Below are positions 32,140-43,757 of a stretch of 64,000 nt of DNA, in pieces. The notes below the pieces were generated by a model. The model was not told where the DNA came from. It saw nothing but the letters and a program-made list of their open reading frames with translations, and did no database searches. The position numbers were made by a program, and so were the translations under genes. The first letter of the stretch is position 1. Every line of letters begins with the position of its first letter. The stretch lies in NCBI RefSeq assembly GCF_042434745.1, contig NZ_JBHLSS010000003.1. One strand, given 5' to 3'. Source of the stretch: Azotobacter paspali. Its GTDB lineage: Bacteria > Pseudomonadota > Gammaproteobacteria > Pseudomonadales > Pseudomonadaceae.

Positions 32140-33549
32140 ATGGATCGCCAATCTTTTGACGAAATGTACGATGCGAACGGCGTTTGCCGGCCGCATTACC
32201 GGGGCTTCGCCAACTGGCTGGAGAACACTTCCCAGGAGGTGCTGGCCCAGCGTCGGCGCGAGGCCGATCTTCTGTTTCACCGGGCGGGCATCACTTTCAC
32301 CCTGTACGGCGACGCGCAGGGCACCGAGCGCCTGATCCCCTTCGACACCATCCCGCGCAGCATTCCCGCCAGCGAGTGGCGCGGGATCGAGGCCGGCTGC
32401 ATTCAGCGGGTCCAGGCACTGAACCTGTTTCTCGCCGACATCTATCACGATCAGCGCATCCTCAAGGCCGGCATCATTCCTCCGGAGCAGGTGCTGTCCA
32501 ACAGCGGCTACCAGCAGGTAATGCACGGGCTCGACCTGCATCGCGACATCTATGCGCATATCGCCGGGGTCGATCTGGTGCGCGACGGAGACGGCACCTT
32601 CTACGTGCTGGAGGACAACCTGCGTACGCCGAGCGGTGTCAGTTACATGCTGGAAGATCGCAAGATGATGATGCGACTGTTCCCCGAACTGTTCGCCGCC
32701 CAGCGCATCGTCCCCATCGACCACTATCCGAACCTGTTGCTGGAAGCCTTGAAGAGTTCCAGTCCGCTGGATAACCCCAGCGTGGTGGTGCTGACGCCGG
32801 GACGCTACAACAGCGCCTATTTCGAACACGCGTTTTTGGCCCGCGAGATGGGCGTGGAACTGGTCGAGGGGGCCGACCTGTTCGTCCGCGACGAGCGGGT
32901 GTTCATGCGCACCACCGCCGGCGCCAGGCCGGTGGACGTCATCTACCGGCGGCTGGACGATGCCTTCCTCGATCCGCTGGCATTCAATCCCGAATCGGTG
33001 CTGGGCGTGCCGGGGCTGCTTTCGGCCTATCGCTGCGGCAGCGTGGTGCTGGCCAACGCCATCGGTACCGGGGTGGCCGACGACAAGTCGATCTATCCCT
33101 ATGTCACCGACATGATCCGCTTCTATCTGGGCGAGGAGCCGATTCTGCAGAACGTGCCGACCTGGCAATGCCGCAAGCCGCACGACCTGTCCCATGTCCT
33201 GGCCCATCTGCCTGAACTTGTGGTCAAGGAGACCCAGGGCTCCGGCGGTTATGGCATGCTGGTAGGACCGGCGGCCACCAAGGCCGAGATCGAGGCCTTC
33301 CGCGAGCGTCTCAAGGCACGTCCCGAGGCCTACATCGCCCAGCCGACCCTGAGCCTGTCGACCTGCCCGACCTTCGTCGAAAACGGCATCGCGCCGCGGC
33401 ACATCGATCTGCGGCCTTTCGTCCTGAGCGGCCGCGAAACCCGCCTGGTGCCGGGGGGACTGACCCGCGTGGCGCTGCGGGAGGGCTCGCTGGTGGTCAA
33501 CTCGTCCCAGGGCGGCGGGACCAAGGATACCTGGGTCGTTGAGGATTGA
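32140..33549 (+). CDS. Circularly permuted ATP-grasp protein (DUF404/DUF407)
   Basis: A 469-residue protein of the circularly permuted ATP-grasp type 2 family. Recognisable blocks: IPRSIPASEWRGIEAGCIQR, VLEDNLRTPSGVSYMLEDRK, VVLTPGRYNSAYFEHAFLAR, ANAIGTGVADDKSIYPYV, VVKETQGSGGYGMLVGP (ATP-binding loop) and LRPFVLSGRETRLVPGGLTR. Such enzymes are predicted to form amide or peptide bonds and are nearly always next to an alpha-E (DUF403) gene, as here, often with a transglutaminase-like protein. GAGGAG precedes ATG 32140. The product is unknown. Confidence 0.9.
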   Translation: MDRQSFDEMYDANGVCRPHYRGFANWLENTSQEVLAQRRREADLLFHRAGITFTLYGDAQGTERLIPFDTIPRSIPASEWRGIEAGCIQRVQALNLFLADIYHDQRILKAGIIPPEQVLSNSGYQQVMHGLDLHRDIYAHIAGVDLVRDGDGTFYVLEDNLRTPSGVSYMLEDRKMMMRLFPELFAAQRIVPIDHYPNLLLEALKSSSPLDNPSVVVLTPGRYNSAYFEHAFLAREMGVELVEGADLFVRDERVFMRTTAGARPVDVIYRRLDDAFLDPLAFNPESVLGVPGLLSAYRCGSVVLANAIGTGVADDKSIYPYVTDMIRFYLGEEPILQNVPTWQCRKPHDLSHVLAHLPELVVKETQGSGGYGMLVGPAATKAEIEAFRERLKARPEAYIAQPTLSLSTCPTFVENGIAPRHIDLRPFVLSGRETRLVPGGLTRVALREGSLVVNSSQGGGTKDTWVVED

Positions 33550-33563
33550 AGGAATTACCGAGC

Positions 33564-34514
33564 ATGTTAAGTAGAACCGCCGCCGACCTGTACTGGATGT
33601 CGCGCTATCTGGAGCGTGCCGAGAATCTCGCGCGGATGCTCGACGTCAGCTACTCCTTGTCCCTGATGCCGCAGGACGATCGCGGCAATGGCCTCGACGA
33701 ACTGGCCATGCCACTGCTGATCACCGGCACCCTCGAGGATTACCTGCAGCGCCACGGCGAACTGCACGCCGAGCGCATGCTGCATTTCTTCGCCCTCGAC
33801 GCGAGCAACCCGGCCAGTCTTTTCAACTGCTTGGCCGCGGCGCGCAGCAATGCCCATGCGGTACGCGGGCGGATCACCGCGGACATGTGGGAGAACATCA
33901 ACGCCACCTGGCTGGCCTTGCTCGATCTCGCCGAGCAGGGGCTGAGCGGCTACGGCATCAGCCGTTTCTGCGAGTGGGTCAAGGAGCGTTCGCAGCTGTT
34001 CCGCGGCGCCACCTACAGCACCCTGATGCGCGGTGACGTGTACAGCTTCATCCTGCTGGGGACTTTCATTGAGCGGGCCGACAACACCCTGCGTCTGCTC
34101 GACGCCCGTTACGAACTGCTTGGTGCGGACAGCGAGGACCCCAATGACCGCTCGGCACGCGCCTACTACCAGTGGAGCGCGCTGCTCCGCGCGCTGAGCG
34201 CCTTCGAGGCTTTCGCCGAGATCTATCGCGGCTCGCCGCGGGCCGGCAAGGTAGCCGAACTGCTGTTGCTGCGGGCGGAGGTACCGCGCTCGCTGCGGGC
34301 CTGCCTGACCGAGCTGCAGCATACGCTCGCCGACCTGCCTGGCGACAACGGTCGTCCGGCGCAGCGCCTGGCCGCCGAACTGGAGGCTCGGTTACGCTAC
34401 ACGGCGATCGAGGAAGTCCTGGAAACCGGAATGCACGCCTGGATCACCGAATACATCGAACAGGTCCAGCAACTAGGCGACGCCATCCACAAGTGCTACC
34501 TGGAGGTGGCCTGA
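33564..34514 (+). CDS. Alpha-E domain protein (DUF403)
   Basis: A 316-residue all-helical protein. The start MLSRTAADLYWMSRYLERAE and the internal FCEWVKERSQLFRGATYSTL and FILLGTFIERADNTLRLLDA are hallmarks of the alpha-E family. It partners the ATP-grasp protein encoded 14 bp upstream, and the two are co-transcribed. A third common member, a transglutaminase-like cysteine peptidase, is not present downstream; a convergent lipoprotein gene follows instead. Start ATG 33564 has AAGGAA upstream. No catalytic motif is known. Confidence 0.9.
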   Translation: MLSRTAADLYWMSRYLERAENLARMLDVSYSLSLMPQDDRGNGLDELAMPLLITGTLEDYLQRHGELHAERMLHFFALDASNPASLFNCLAAARSNAHAVRGRITADMWENINATWLALLDLAEQGLSGYGISRFCEWVKERSQLFRGATYSTLMRGDVYSFILLGTFIERADNTLRLLDARYELLGADSEDPNDRSARAYYQWSALLRALSAFEAFAEIYRGSPRAGKVAELLLLRAEVPRSLRACLTELQHTLADLPGDNGRPAQRLAAELEARLRYTAIEEVLETGMHAWITEYIEQVQQLGDAIHKCYLEVA

Positions 34515-34557
34515 GTGGGCGCGCAAGCGCCGGCCTCTTCCCGTCCATCGCCAAGAA

Positions 34558-34583
34558 GAGGTTGGCGGGCGTTCGCCGACCTC
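34558..34583. terminator. Hairpin between converging genes
   Basis: GAGGTTGGCG-GGCGTT-CGCCGACCTC, a 10-bp stem with one G-T type mismatch, in the 70-bp gap between the alpha-E gene and the oppositely oriented lipoprotein gene. There is no U-tract, so it is a weak or factor-assisted terminator. Confidence 0.4.
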
Positions 34584-34584
34584 C

Positions 34585-34959
34585 TCAATGGCAATCGCCC
34601 GCCTCGGCCTGGCGGTATTCGATGATTTCGCTGACCCGGAAGCTGCCCGGGAAGTCCTTGCAGCCCCGGCAATCGAGCTGTGGGCCCGGGGTGCCGCGCA
34701 GGACCGCGAAGGCTTCCTCGTAGGGCTCGCTGACCAGGCTCGTGTATTGGGCCTCGAGACGGTGGCCAGTGGCGGCATCCGTGACCAGCCAGAGGGGCGC
34801 TTCCGCGTTGCAGGGAACGAAGATATGCATCTCCGGGAGCATGACCAGATGGCCCTGGTAACGTGCGGCCGACGACAAGCCGCCGTCCCCGGTCGCGGGG
34901 CCGCCTGCACAGCCAGCGAGCGACAGGGCGCCGGCGAGAAGGAAGAAAATCCGGTGCAT
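34585..34959 (-). CDS. Small outer-membrane-type lipoprotein, unknown function
   Basis: A 124-residue lipoprotein: MHRIFFLLAGALSLAGC gives a clear lipobox (LAGC). The mature part contains YQGHLVMLPEMHIFVPCNAE and LDCRGCKDFPGSFRVSEIIE, with a CxxC pair and further Cys residues, suggesting a disulfide or metal site. It reads as a small beta-barrel domain of unknown function. A +2 Ala points to outer-membrane sorting. It is monocistronic and converges on the alpha-E gene. Confidence 0.75.
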   Translation of the reverse strand: MHRIFFLLAGALSLAGCAGGPATGDGGLSSAARYQGHLVMLPEMHIFVPCNAEAPLWLVTDAATGHRLEAQYTSLVSEPYEEAFAVLRGTPGPQLDCRGCKDFPGSFRVSEIIEYRQAEAGDCH

Positions 34960-35111
34960 AAGCCTCCTTGGAACTGGATCGATGCGCGCTAGCCTGACTG
35001 GGGGAGGCTGCTACCCGCTTCAGGCGAGGTCAAGGGCTGGCGGAAAAGAGCGGCGTTGTTTCGGTGGCGCGCGCCTGCCCGCAAAGACGGATCGGCGCGC
35101 GAACTTGGGCG

Positions 35112-36434
35112 TCAGAGGGTTTCGGCCCAGAGATCGTACTCGTCGGCATCGGTGACGCGTACGCGCACCTTGTCACCGGGCTTGAGCACCTGTGCGCTGT
35201 CGACGTAGACATTGCCGTCGATCTCTGGGGCGTCGGCCCAGGAGCGGCCGATGGCACCCTGCTCGTCGATCTCGTCGATCAGCACCTCGATCTCCTGGCC
35301 GATCCGGCGTTGCAGGCGCGCCGCGCTGATCGCCTGCTGGTGAGCCATGAAGCGCTCCCAGCGTTCCTGCTTGACCTCTTCCGGTACCGCACCTTCCAGT
35401 TCGTTGGCCGGTGCGCCGTCCACCGCCGAATACTGGAAGCAGCCGACGCGGTCGAGCTGGGCCTCGCTCAGCCAGTCGAGCAGGTACTGGAAGTCCTCCT
35501 CGGTCTCGCCGGGGAAGCCGACGATGAAAGTCGAGCGGATGGTCAGCTCCGGACAGATCTCCCGCCATTTTTTGATGCGCGCGAGGGTCTGGTCCTCGAA
35601 GGCCGGGCGTTTCATCGCCTTGAGGATCTTCGGGCTGGCGTGCTGGAGGGGAATGTCCAGGTATGGCAGTAGCTTGCCGGCAGCCATCAGCGGGATCAGC
35701 TCGTCGACGCTGGGGTAGGGGTAGAGATAGTGCAGACGCACCCAGACGCCCATCCTGCCGAGTTCCTCGCACAGTTCGAGCAGGCGCGTCTTCACCGGCC
35801 GGCCGTTCCAGAAGTCGGTTCGGTACTTGAGGTCGACGCCGTAGGCACTGGTGTCCTGAGCGATCACCAGGAGTTCCTGAACACCGGCCCCGACCAGACG
35901 CTCGGCTTCACCCAGCACCTCGCCCGCCAAGCGGCTGACCAGTCTGCCGCGCATGGACGGAATGATGCAGAAGGCGCAACTGTGGTTGCAGCCTTCGGAA
36001 ATCTTCAGGTAGGCGTAGTGGCGCGGGGTCAGCCTGATGCCCTGCGGCGGCACCAGATCGACGAAGGGATCGTGGTCGGCCTTCGGCGGCGCCACCTCGT
36101 GCACGGCGCTGACCACCTGCTCGTACTGCTGCGGGCCGGTGACCGCCAACACGTTCGGATGCACGTTGCGGATGGCTTCCTCGGATACGCCCATGCAACC
36201 GGTGACGATCACCTTGCCGTTTTCCGCCAGGGCCTCGCCGATGGCATCGAGGGACTCGGCCTTGGCGCTGTCGATGAAGCCGCAGGTGTTGACCACCACC
36301 ACGTCGGCCTCCTCGTAGGACGGCACGATGCGGTAGCCCTCCGTACGCAACTGGGTGAGGATGCGTTCGGAGTCGACGGTGGCCTTCGGGCACCCCAACG
36401 AAGTCCAGCCTATACTAGGTTGCTTTTTTGACAT
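35112..36434 (-). CDS. rimO: Ribosomal protein S12 methylthiotransferase
   Basis: A 440-residue radical-SAM enzyme that adds a methylthio group to an aspartate of ribosomal protein S12. The N-terminal UPF0004 domain has three cluster cysteines (C15, C51, C80 in SLGCPKA, NTCGFID, TGCMGV). The radical-SAM CxxxCxxC is C149-C153-C156 (EGCNHSCAFC). A C-terminal TRAM domain (IGQEIEVLIDEID to VRVRVTDADEYDLWAETL) binds the substrate. Full length with ATG 36434. Upstream lies an IS scar, so its native promoter context may be shortened. Confidence 0.96.
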   Translation of the reverse strand: MSKKQPSIGWTSLGCPKATVDSERILTQLRTEGYRIVPSYEEADVVVVNTCGFIDSAKAESLDAIGEALAENGKVIVTGCMGVSEEAIRNVHPNVLAVTGPQQYEQVVSAVHEVAPPKADHDPFVDLVPPQGIRLTPRHYAYLKISEGCNHSCAFCIIPSMRGRLVSRLAGEVLGEAERLVGAGVQELLVIAQDTSAYGVDLKYRTDFWNGRPVKTRLLELCEELGRMGVWVRLHYLYPYPSVDELIPLMAAGKLLPYLDIPLQHASPKILKAMKRPAFEDQTLARIKKWREICPELTIRSTFIVGFPGETEEDFQYLLDWLSEAQLDRVGCFQYSAVDGAPANELEGAVPEEVKQERWERFMAHQQAISAARLQRRIGQEIEVLIDEIDEQGAIGRSWADAPEIDGNVYVDSAQVLKPGDKVRVRVTDADEYDLWAETL

Positions 36435-36555
36435 TACGGCACCAGGGCGTGGTCATGACGGAAAATGGGGCGAAAGTATACAGCTATCTACGATTTTCAG
36501 ATCCACGCCAGGCGTAGGGGCATAGTGCGGGCAGACAGACGCAGTACGCGCGGAA

Positions 36556-36796
36556 CTAGGGCTTGTTAACACTAACGTAGGGTATCTGCGATGAGAGCCA
36601 AGTGGATGAAGGCGACGAACATCAGGTCGAGCTTGTCGAGCCGGCTGAAAACTCTGCGAAAGCCCTTCAATCGATGGAACAAGCATTCGACCTGATTGCG
36701 CTTCTTGTAGACCTGCCGATCCTATTCCCATGGCTGCAGTCGTTGGGGATTGGGCGGCACGACAAGATCGAAGCCCAAGTCCAGGGCCAAGTGGAG
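36556..36796 (-). mobile_element. IS5-family transposase C-terminal fragment, same amber codon as the other copy
   Basis: Minus-strand reading gives DLVVPPNPQRLQPWE, TAG (36724-36722), DRQVYKKRNQVE, RLKGFRRVFSRLDKLDLMFV and AFIHLALIADTL. It matches the copy at 12408-12924, including the premature TAG at the same codon. It ends near CTAG-GGCTTGTTAACAC, probably the IS terminus. The 5' side is cut at 36797 by an IS3 fragment. Confidence 0.8.
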
Positions 36797-37274
36797 TGTC
36801 CCGACAAGACCAGACAGCCTCGTTTCAAGCGGCCTTCACTGAATCTCGATATCGCTTGGCAAATTCAGCGGGGGCCAGATAGCCAAGTCGCGAGTGACGA
36901 CGCTGACGGTTATAGAACATCTCGATGTATTCCCTGATCGAGCTTTCAGCCTCTGCGCGCGTGGCGTAGCGCCGGTGATGAACGAGCTCGTTCTTCAGCG
37001 TTCCCCAGAAGCTCTCGATCGGTGCCTTATCAAAACAGTTCCCCTTGCCTGACATCGAACGCTGCAGGCCAAACTGCTCCTGCAAATCACGGTAAGCTTT
37101 CGCACAGTACTGACTGCCGCGATCCGAACGATGGATGCGGCCTGGCGGTGGACGGTGCTGCTGGAGTGCCCGGAACAGAGCCCTGCTCAGCCAGTCGGTC
37201 GTCATCCGCTCCGAGAATGCGTAGCCAACGATCTCGCAGGTAAACACATCCTTCACGCCCGCAAGGCAGGGCAA
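36797..37274 (-). mobile_element. IS3-family transposase OrfB, C-terminal fragment
   Basis: The minus-strand frame (36825-37274) encodes the last ~150 residues of an IS3-type integrase-fold transposase: GVKDVFTCEIVGYAFSERMT, IHRSDRGSQYCAKAYRDLQE (second catalytic Asp), SMSGKGNCFDKAPIESFWGT (catalytic Glu) and EYIEMFYNRQRRHSRLGYLA. The first catalytic Asp and OrfA are missing. Its 3' end interrupts the IS5 fragment, so this insertion is nested; its 5' end meets a repeated non-coding element at about 37265. Confidence 0.85.
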
Positions 37275-37410
37275 TCGCGTGAAGCGCTCGCTCGATACCG
37301 GACTGGAAAGGTTGTGTGCTTGGTCGTTCCGGCGTGGTCTTCAGATCCAGTGCATTGGCTGCTTGCCGAGTGGTCGGATACCTTCTGTTTCGGCCCCTCG
37401 GCAAGCAGCC
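37265..37410. repeat. Interspersed repeat containing GGCTGCTTGCCGAG and its inverse
   Basis: GCAGGGCAATCGCGTGAAGCGCTCG and the following ~60 bp closely match 63338-63450. GGCTGCTTGCCGAG (37357-37370) and its exact complement CTCGGCAAGCAGCC (37397-37410) form a 14-bp stem around a TTTCGGCCC-type loop. Four copies of this 14-mer occur in the window (also 63401-63414 and 63969-63982). Confidence 0.65.
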
Positions 37411-37437
37411 ATGCCAAGGCCAGAAGTTGAAGCGCAC

Positions 37438-37607
37438 ACCTGCGCGAGCAGTTCCGTCAGAGCTTGCAGGCGCACTGGTACGCCGACCGTTACCAGTTGG
37501 TGACCGATGCGGCCAGAGGCGGCGCCGTCCTTCACGATTGCCCGTGTCTCGCCGCGCAGAAGAAAGCCCTTGGTGCCCTCCGGGCCGCCCTCGATCAGGC
37601 GCAGTAA
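37438..37607 (+). pseudogene. Phage small-protein remnant upstream of primase
   Basis: An open frame without a start reads LREQFRQSLQAHWYADRYQL, then VTDAARGGAVLHDCPCLAAQ and ends ALRAALDQAQ at TAA 37605-37607. It looks like the C-terminal part of a small phage protein of the kind encoded just before toprim primases; the 5' end is lost in the repeat element. Family not certain. Confidence 0.45.
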
Positions 37608-37615
37608 GGCCGACC

Positions 37616-38400
37616 ATGAATCACGATTTGCATCACCAGGTACTCCAGCGGCTGACGGCCGAGTATGGCCTCAAGCCCGTCTATGGAGATCGAAAGTGGA
37701 TGCGCGGCGGCATCTGCCCGGCCTGCGGGCAGAAGGAGCTGTACACCCACGCGGAACAGCCGTGGGTGCTCCGGTGCGATTATCACATCAAGGACCTGTT
37801 CGACCACTGGAGCAAGCGCGCAGGCCACCGAGCAGCAGCCGACGGCCAGCGCCAGGGCCTACCTGGAGTTCGCCTGGAGCTGATCGAGGGTTGGTTCACA
37901 CAGGAGCACTACTGGAGCCGCGAGGTAAACGCCGGCAGCGCTACGGTGCGCTTCGACATGGGCGACGGCGGCTACATAGGAGCGGCTGATCGACCAGCCG
38001 CACCGCTTCGGCAAGCAGAAGGCCCGTTTCAAGCCCGGCTGCAGCTATCGCGGCTGCTGGTGGTGTCCGCCGGGCGTCGACCTGCAGGAGGTCGGCGAGC
38101 TGTGGTTGATGAAGGGCATCTTCGATGCCATCGCCTTGCTGCACCACAGCATCGCCGCTGTGTCGGTGATGAGCAGCAACAGCTATCCGGAGGAGCAACT
38201 GCGCGAGCTGAAGGCACAGCGAGAAGCCGCTCGACAAGCTGCCGACGCTGGTCTAGGCCTTGGACAACGAGCCTGGTGCCTACGCTTACACCTGTAAGCG
38301 TGCCTGCCGCGCCCGCGAGCTGGGCTACCGCTGCGAGGCGGCGCAGATCCCCCGGCGCAACGGCAAGAAGACCGACTGGAACGACCTGCATCCGCGAGAG
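37616..38400 (+). pseudogene. Phage DNA primase (zinc-finger/toprim type), multiply frameshifted
   Basis: Begins at ATG 37616 with MNHDLHHQVLQRLTAEYGLK and a zinc-ribbon (GGICPACGQKELYTHAEQPW). Later blocks are in different frames: ELIEGWFTQEHYWSREVNAG; KARFKPGCSYRGCWWCPPGV; then the toprim-like GELWLMKGIFDAIALLHHSI; then ALDNEPGAYAYT after a TAG, a TAA, and RARELGYRCEAAQIPRRNGK ending KKTDWNDLH. At least three frameshifts and two stops. It resembles the primase/helicase-like proteins of P2- and phiCTX-like Pseudomonas prophages. Dead. Confidence 0.7.
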
Positions 38401-38630
38401 ATTGAGCGGATGAGCCGGGCGAGTATCGCCAGTCCGGATATCCGTGGCGTATTCTGCCGCCTGCTGGTCAACCTGGGCGGCGCGCTGCGGCGTGACGCTG
38501 TTCAGGGCCGTGCGGCGCTTGCCGCGATCATCGATCGCGTGGAGATCGAGCTGCGCGGCGATGAAGTCTGGGGCCACATAGCAACCGGCCCCGCCCTGCG
38601 AATCGCAGTCGGGGCCGATGACTATAACGA
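38401..38630 (+). pseudogene. Possible phage recombinase C-terminal fragment abutting tRNA-fMet
   Basis: The frame after the primase remnant continues PDIRGVFCRLLVNLGGALRR, AALAAIIDRVEIELRGDEVW and TGPALRIAVGADDYNDGCGG, running into the tRNA gene. The VEIEL...LRIA pattern and the position immediately beside a tRNA 3' end resemble the tail of a site-specific recombinase/integrase. The junction with the primase remnant is in-frame by chance or deletion. Tentative. Confidence 0.35.
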
Positions 38631-38707
<77 letters not shown>

Positions 38708-38813
38708 TCTGTGTGGTCGGCATTCTATAGCCAAACAATCCTCTGTCAAGCCATATTGCCTAAAAAAATGTTTTTGCTTCAATTGCTTAGTGTGGGGGAG
38801 CGAACGGCGGTCG

Positions 38814-39023
38814 CTAGATGCCTTCGGTTCGCGTGTATTCCTCGGTCGCCCGGGCCACTTGCTCGCGCCAGTCCTCGGCTTCCTCGCTGAGCATGGCCAC
38901 GGCCTGGCACATAGCCGTGAAGGCTTCCCGATAGAGTGTGGGGTCATTGAGCGTCGCGGCCTGGTCGGCATGTCGCCAGGCTTGTTCAAGCAGGCTGTCG
39001 AAGGCACGTTTGTCGAAAATCAT
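38814..39023 (-). CDS. Small helical hypothetical protein
   Basis: A 69-residue mostly helical, acidic protein (MIFDKRAFDSLLEQAWRHAD ... EEYTRTEGI). It has no Cys and no signal peptide, so it is cytoplasmic. Length and style match small uncharacterised proteins of Pseudomonas. ATG 39023 has CGGAG about 10 bp upstream. No function can be inferred; it may pair with the exported protein transcribed divergently from 39201. Confidence 0.55.
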   Translation of the reverse strand: MIFDKRAFDSLLEQAWRHADQAATLNDPTLYREAFTAMCQAVAMLSEEAEDWREQVARATEEYTRTEGI

Positions 39024-39200
39024 GATGACTACTCCGGAGAACTTCCCTTAGAGATTAGATCAGTGGCACTCGCTCGAAGTTATATTTCATGCTATCCACA
39101 CCGGGCTTTACTCCAATCAGGACAGTATGGAGAGGTACTTAATTGGGACTTTTTCATTGGCGGATGGTTGGGCGTCAAGTTGCCCGATTCGGGGGATTCA

Positions 39201-39551
39201 ATGCACTTAAGAGTGAAGATGGCGCTGGTGGCGCTGCTGTTTTCGGTCGGCGTCTCGGCCGAAGGTGACATCAAGTTGCGCAACATGCAGTTGATTACTA
39301 TGAGTCACAAGACCTATCTCCAGGGTACCGGAGTGAATGTCTCGGGATTCGATCTGGAAAACGTGGCCATCGATCTTGAGATCCTCAAGGCCGGTCGGGT
39401 GGTCGGCGGCAGCGTCGTCGAGATACGAGCGATCGGCGCCGACGAGGCCTGGCGGATCTGGCAGCCCATCGATATCAATGGCCCCGACGGCTTCCGTGTC
39501 CGTGGCATCCGTTCGGAGCGTGCCTCCAACAAGGACGTGGCGGCGCACTGA
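39201..39551 (+). CDS. Small exported protein, possible FxLYD-like fold
   Basis: A 116-residue protein with a short signal peptide (MHLRVKMALVALLFSVGVSA). The mature part is beta-rich: TGVNVSGFDLENVAIDLEIL, then GRVVGGSVVEIRAIGADEAW and RVRGIRSERAS. The alternation resembles FxLYD-type Ig-like domains that occur in secreted proteins, but the match is loose. It lies 46 bp before dinB. Function unknown. Confidence 0.6.
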   Translation: MHLRVKMALVALLFSVGVSAEGDIKLRNMQLITMSHKTYLQGTGVNVSGFDLENVAIDLEILKAGRVVGGSVVEIRAIGADEAWRIWQPIDINGPDGFRVRGIRSERASNKDVAAH

Positions 39552-39597
39552 GTCCGCCGGACTGCCAGGGCCGGCTCTTTAGTGGCATACGGGTGCC

Positions 39598-40659
39598 ATG
39601 AGCGGCAGAAAGATCATCCACGTCGATTGCGACTGTTTCTACGCAGCCATCGAGATGCGCGACGATCCTCGCCTGGCCGGCCGGCCGTTGGCGGTGGGTG
39701 GCGCGCCGGATCGGCGTGGGGTGATTGCCACCTGCAATTACGAAGCGCGCGCCTATGGCGTGCGTTCGGCGATGCCCGCGCGACAGGCGTTGAAGCTCTG
39801 TCCGGAGTTGTTGATCGTCAGGCCGCGGTTCGAGGCTTACAAGGTTGTGTCACGGGAGATCCAGCGCATCCTGCGCGACTATACCGAACTGGTCGAGCCG
39901 CTGTCGCTGGACGAGGCTTACCTGGACGTTTCCACCAGTCCGCACTTTTCCGGCAGTGCCACGCGCATCGCCCAGGACATTCGGCGGCGCATCTGGCAGG
40001 AACTGCGCGTCACGGTGTCGGCCGGTGTCGCTCCCAACAAGTTCCTCGCCAAGATCGCCAGCGATTGGCGCAAGCCCGATGGCCTGTTCGTGATCCCACC
40101 GGCCGAGGTCGAGGCCTTTGTCGCCGAACTGCCGGTGAGCCGGTTGCACGGCGTCGGCAAGGTCACCGCCGAGCGTCTCGCGCGCCTGGGCATTCGTACC
40201 TGCGCCGAGTTGCGTCAGTGGAGCCGGTTGGCCCTGATGCGCGAGTTCGGCAGCTTCGGCGAGCGTCTGGCCCTGCTGGCGCGCGGGATCGACGAGCGTC
40301 CGGTGACGGTCGACAGTCGCCGCCAATCGCTGAGCGTGGAGCGCACCTACGAACGGGATCTGCCGGATCTGGCCGCCTGCCTGGAACAACTGTCGCCACT
40401 GCTGGAGGCCCTCCACGGGCGCCTAGCGCGGTTGGATGGCGGCTACCGACCGGACAAGCCCTTCGTCAAGGTGAAGTTCCACGATTTCACCCAGACCACC
40501 CTGGAGCAGGCCGGCGCCGGTCGGGACCTGGATAGCTACCGGCTGCTGCTCGGCGCCGCCTTCGCCCGCGGCAGCCGGCCGGTGCGTCTGCTCGGCGTCG
40601 GTGTGCGGCTGCTCGACCGGCGCGAGGAAGGCCAGCAACTGGAGCTGTTCGCGCCGTAG
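39598..40659 (+). CDS. dinB: DNA polymerase IV (Y family)
   Basis: A 353-residue translesion polymerase. Catalytic carboxylates are in IIHVDCDCFYAAIEMRDDP and PLSLDEAYLDVS; the thumb helix-hairpin-helix region is LHGVGKVTAERLARLGIRT; the little-finger domain follows. The C-terminus QQLELFAP is a beta-clamp-binding QLxLF motif. It replicates past minor-groove adducts with low fidelity. I did not find a clear LexA box in the 46-bp gap upstream. Complete, ATG 39598, converging with gacS. Confidence 0.96.
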   Translation: MSGRKIIHVDCDCFYAAIEMRDDPRLAGRPLAVGGAPDRRGVIATCNYEARAYGVRSAMPARQALKLCPELLIVRPRFEAYKVVSREIQRILRDYTELVEPLSLDEAYLDVSTSPHFSGSATRIAQDIRRRIWQELRVTVSAGVAPNKFLAKIASDWRKPDGLFVIPPAEVEAFVAELPVSRLHGVGKVTAERLARLGIRTCAELRQWSRLALMREFGSFGERLALLARGIDERPVTVDSRRQSLSVERTYERDLPDLAACLEQLSPLLEALHGRLARLDGGYRPDKPFVKVKFHDFTQTTLEQAGAGRDLDSYRLLLGAAFARGSRPVRLLGVGVRLLDRREEGQQLELFAP

Positions 40660-40685
40660 CCGGCGGCACCGTTCCCGGTTTGCGC

Positions 40686-43439
<2,754 letters not shown>

Positions 43440-43757
43440 CCCGATTCTCCGTGAGGGATTTGGGAAGGCAGTGAGTGTAGCGACAGACCCGACGACACAA
43501 TAGAAGCGTTCTCATAACCATTTGGAATGTAAGTGCACCGATTCCAGATGATGGTCTGCAGCGCTTTGCCGGCTATCATAGGCTCCCCTGTGGCCTGACG
43601 GCTCCGACTCCGCTTTCCGGGAGCGAAGCCCTTTGCCAGGCCGGGTGTCGCGGCGGCCCATGCTGGGAGCATGGCGAGCGACGCCCATGCAGCATGGCGG
43701 CAGGAATGCCGTGCGGACCGAGCAGCCCATTTCCGATTCAGGACACCGAGCGTTTCC

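Noticed and set aside
39552..39597. LexA box before dinB
   Set aside because: No CTG-N10-CAG with correct spacing in the 46-bp gap.
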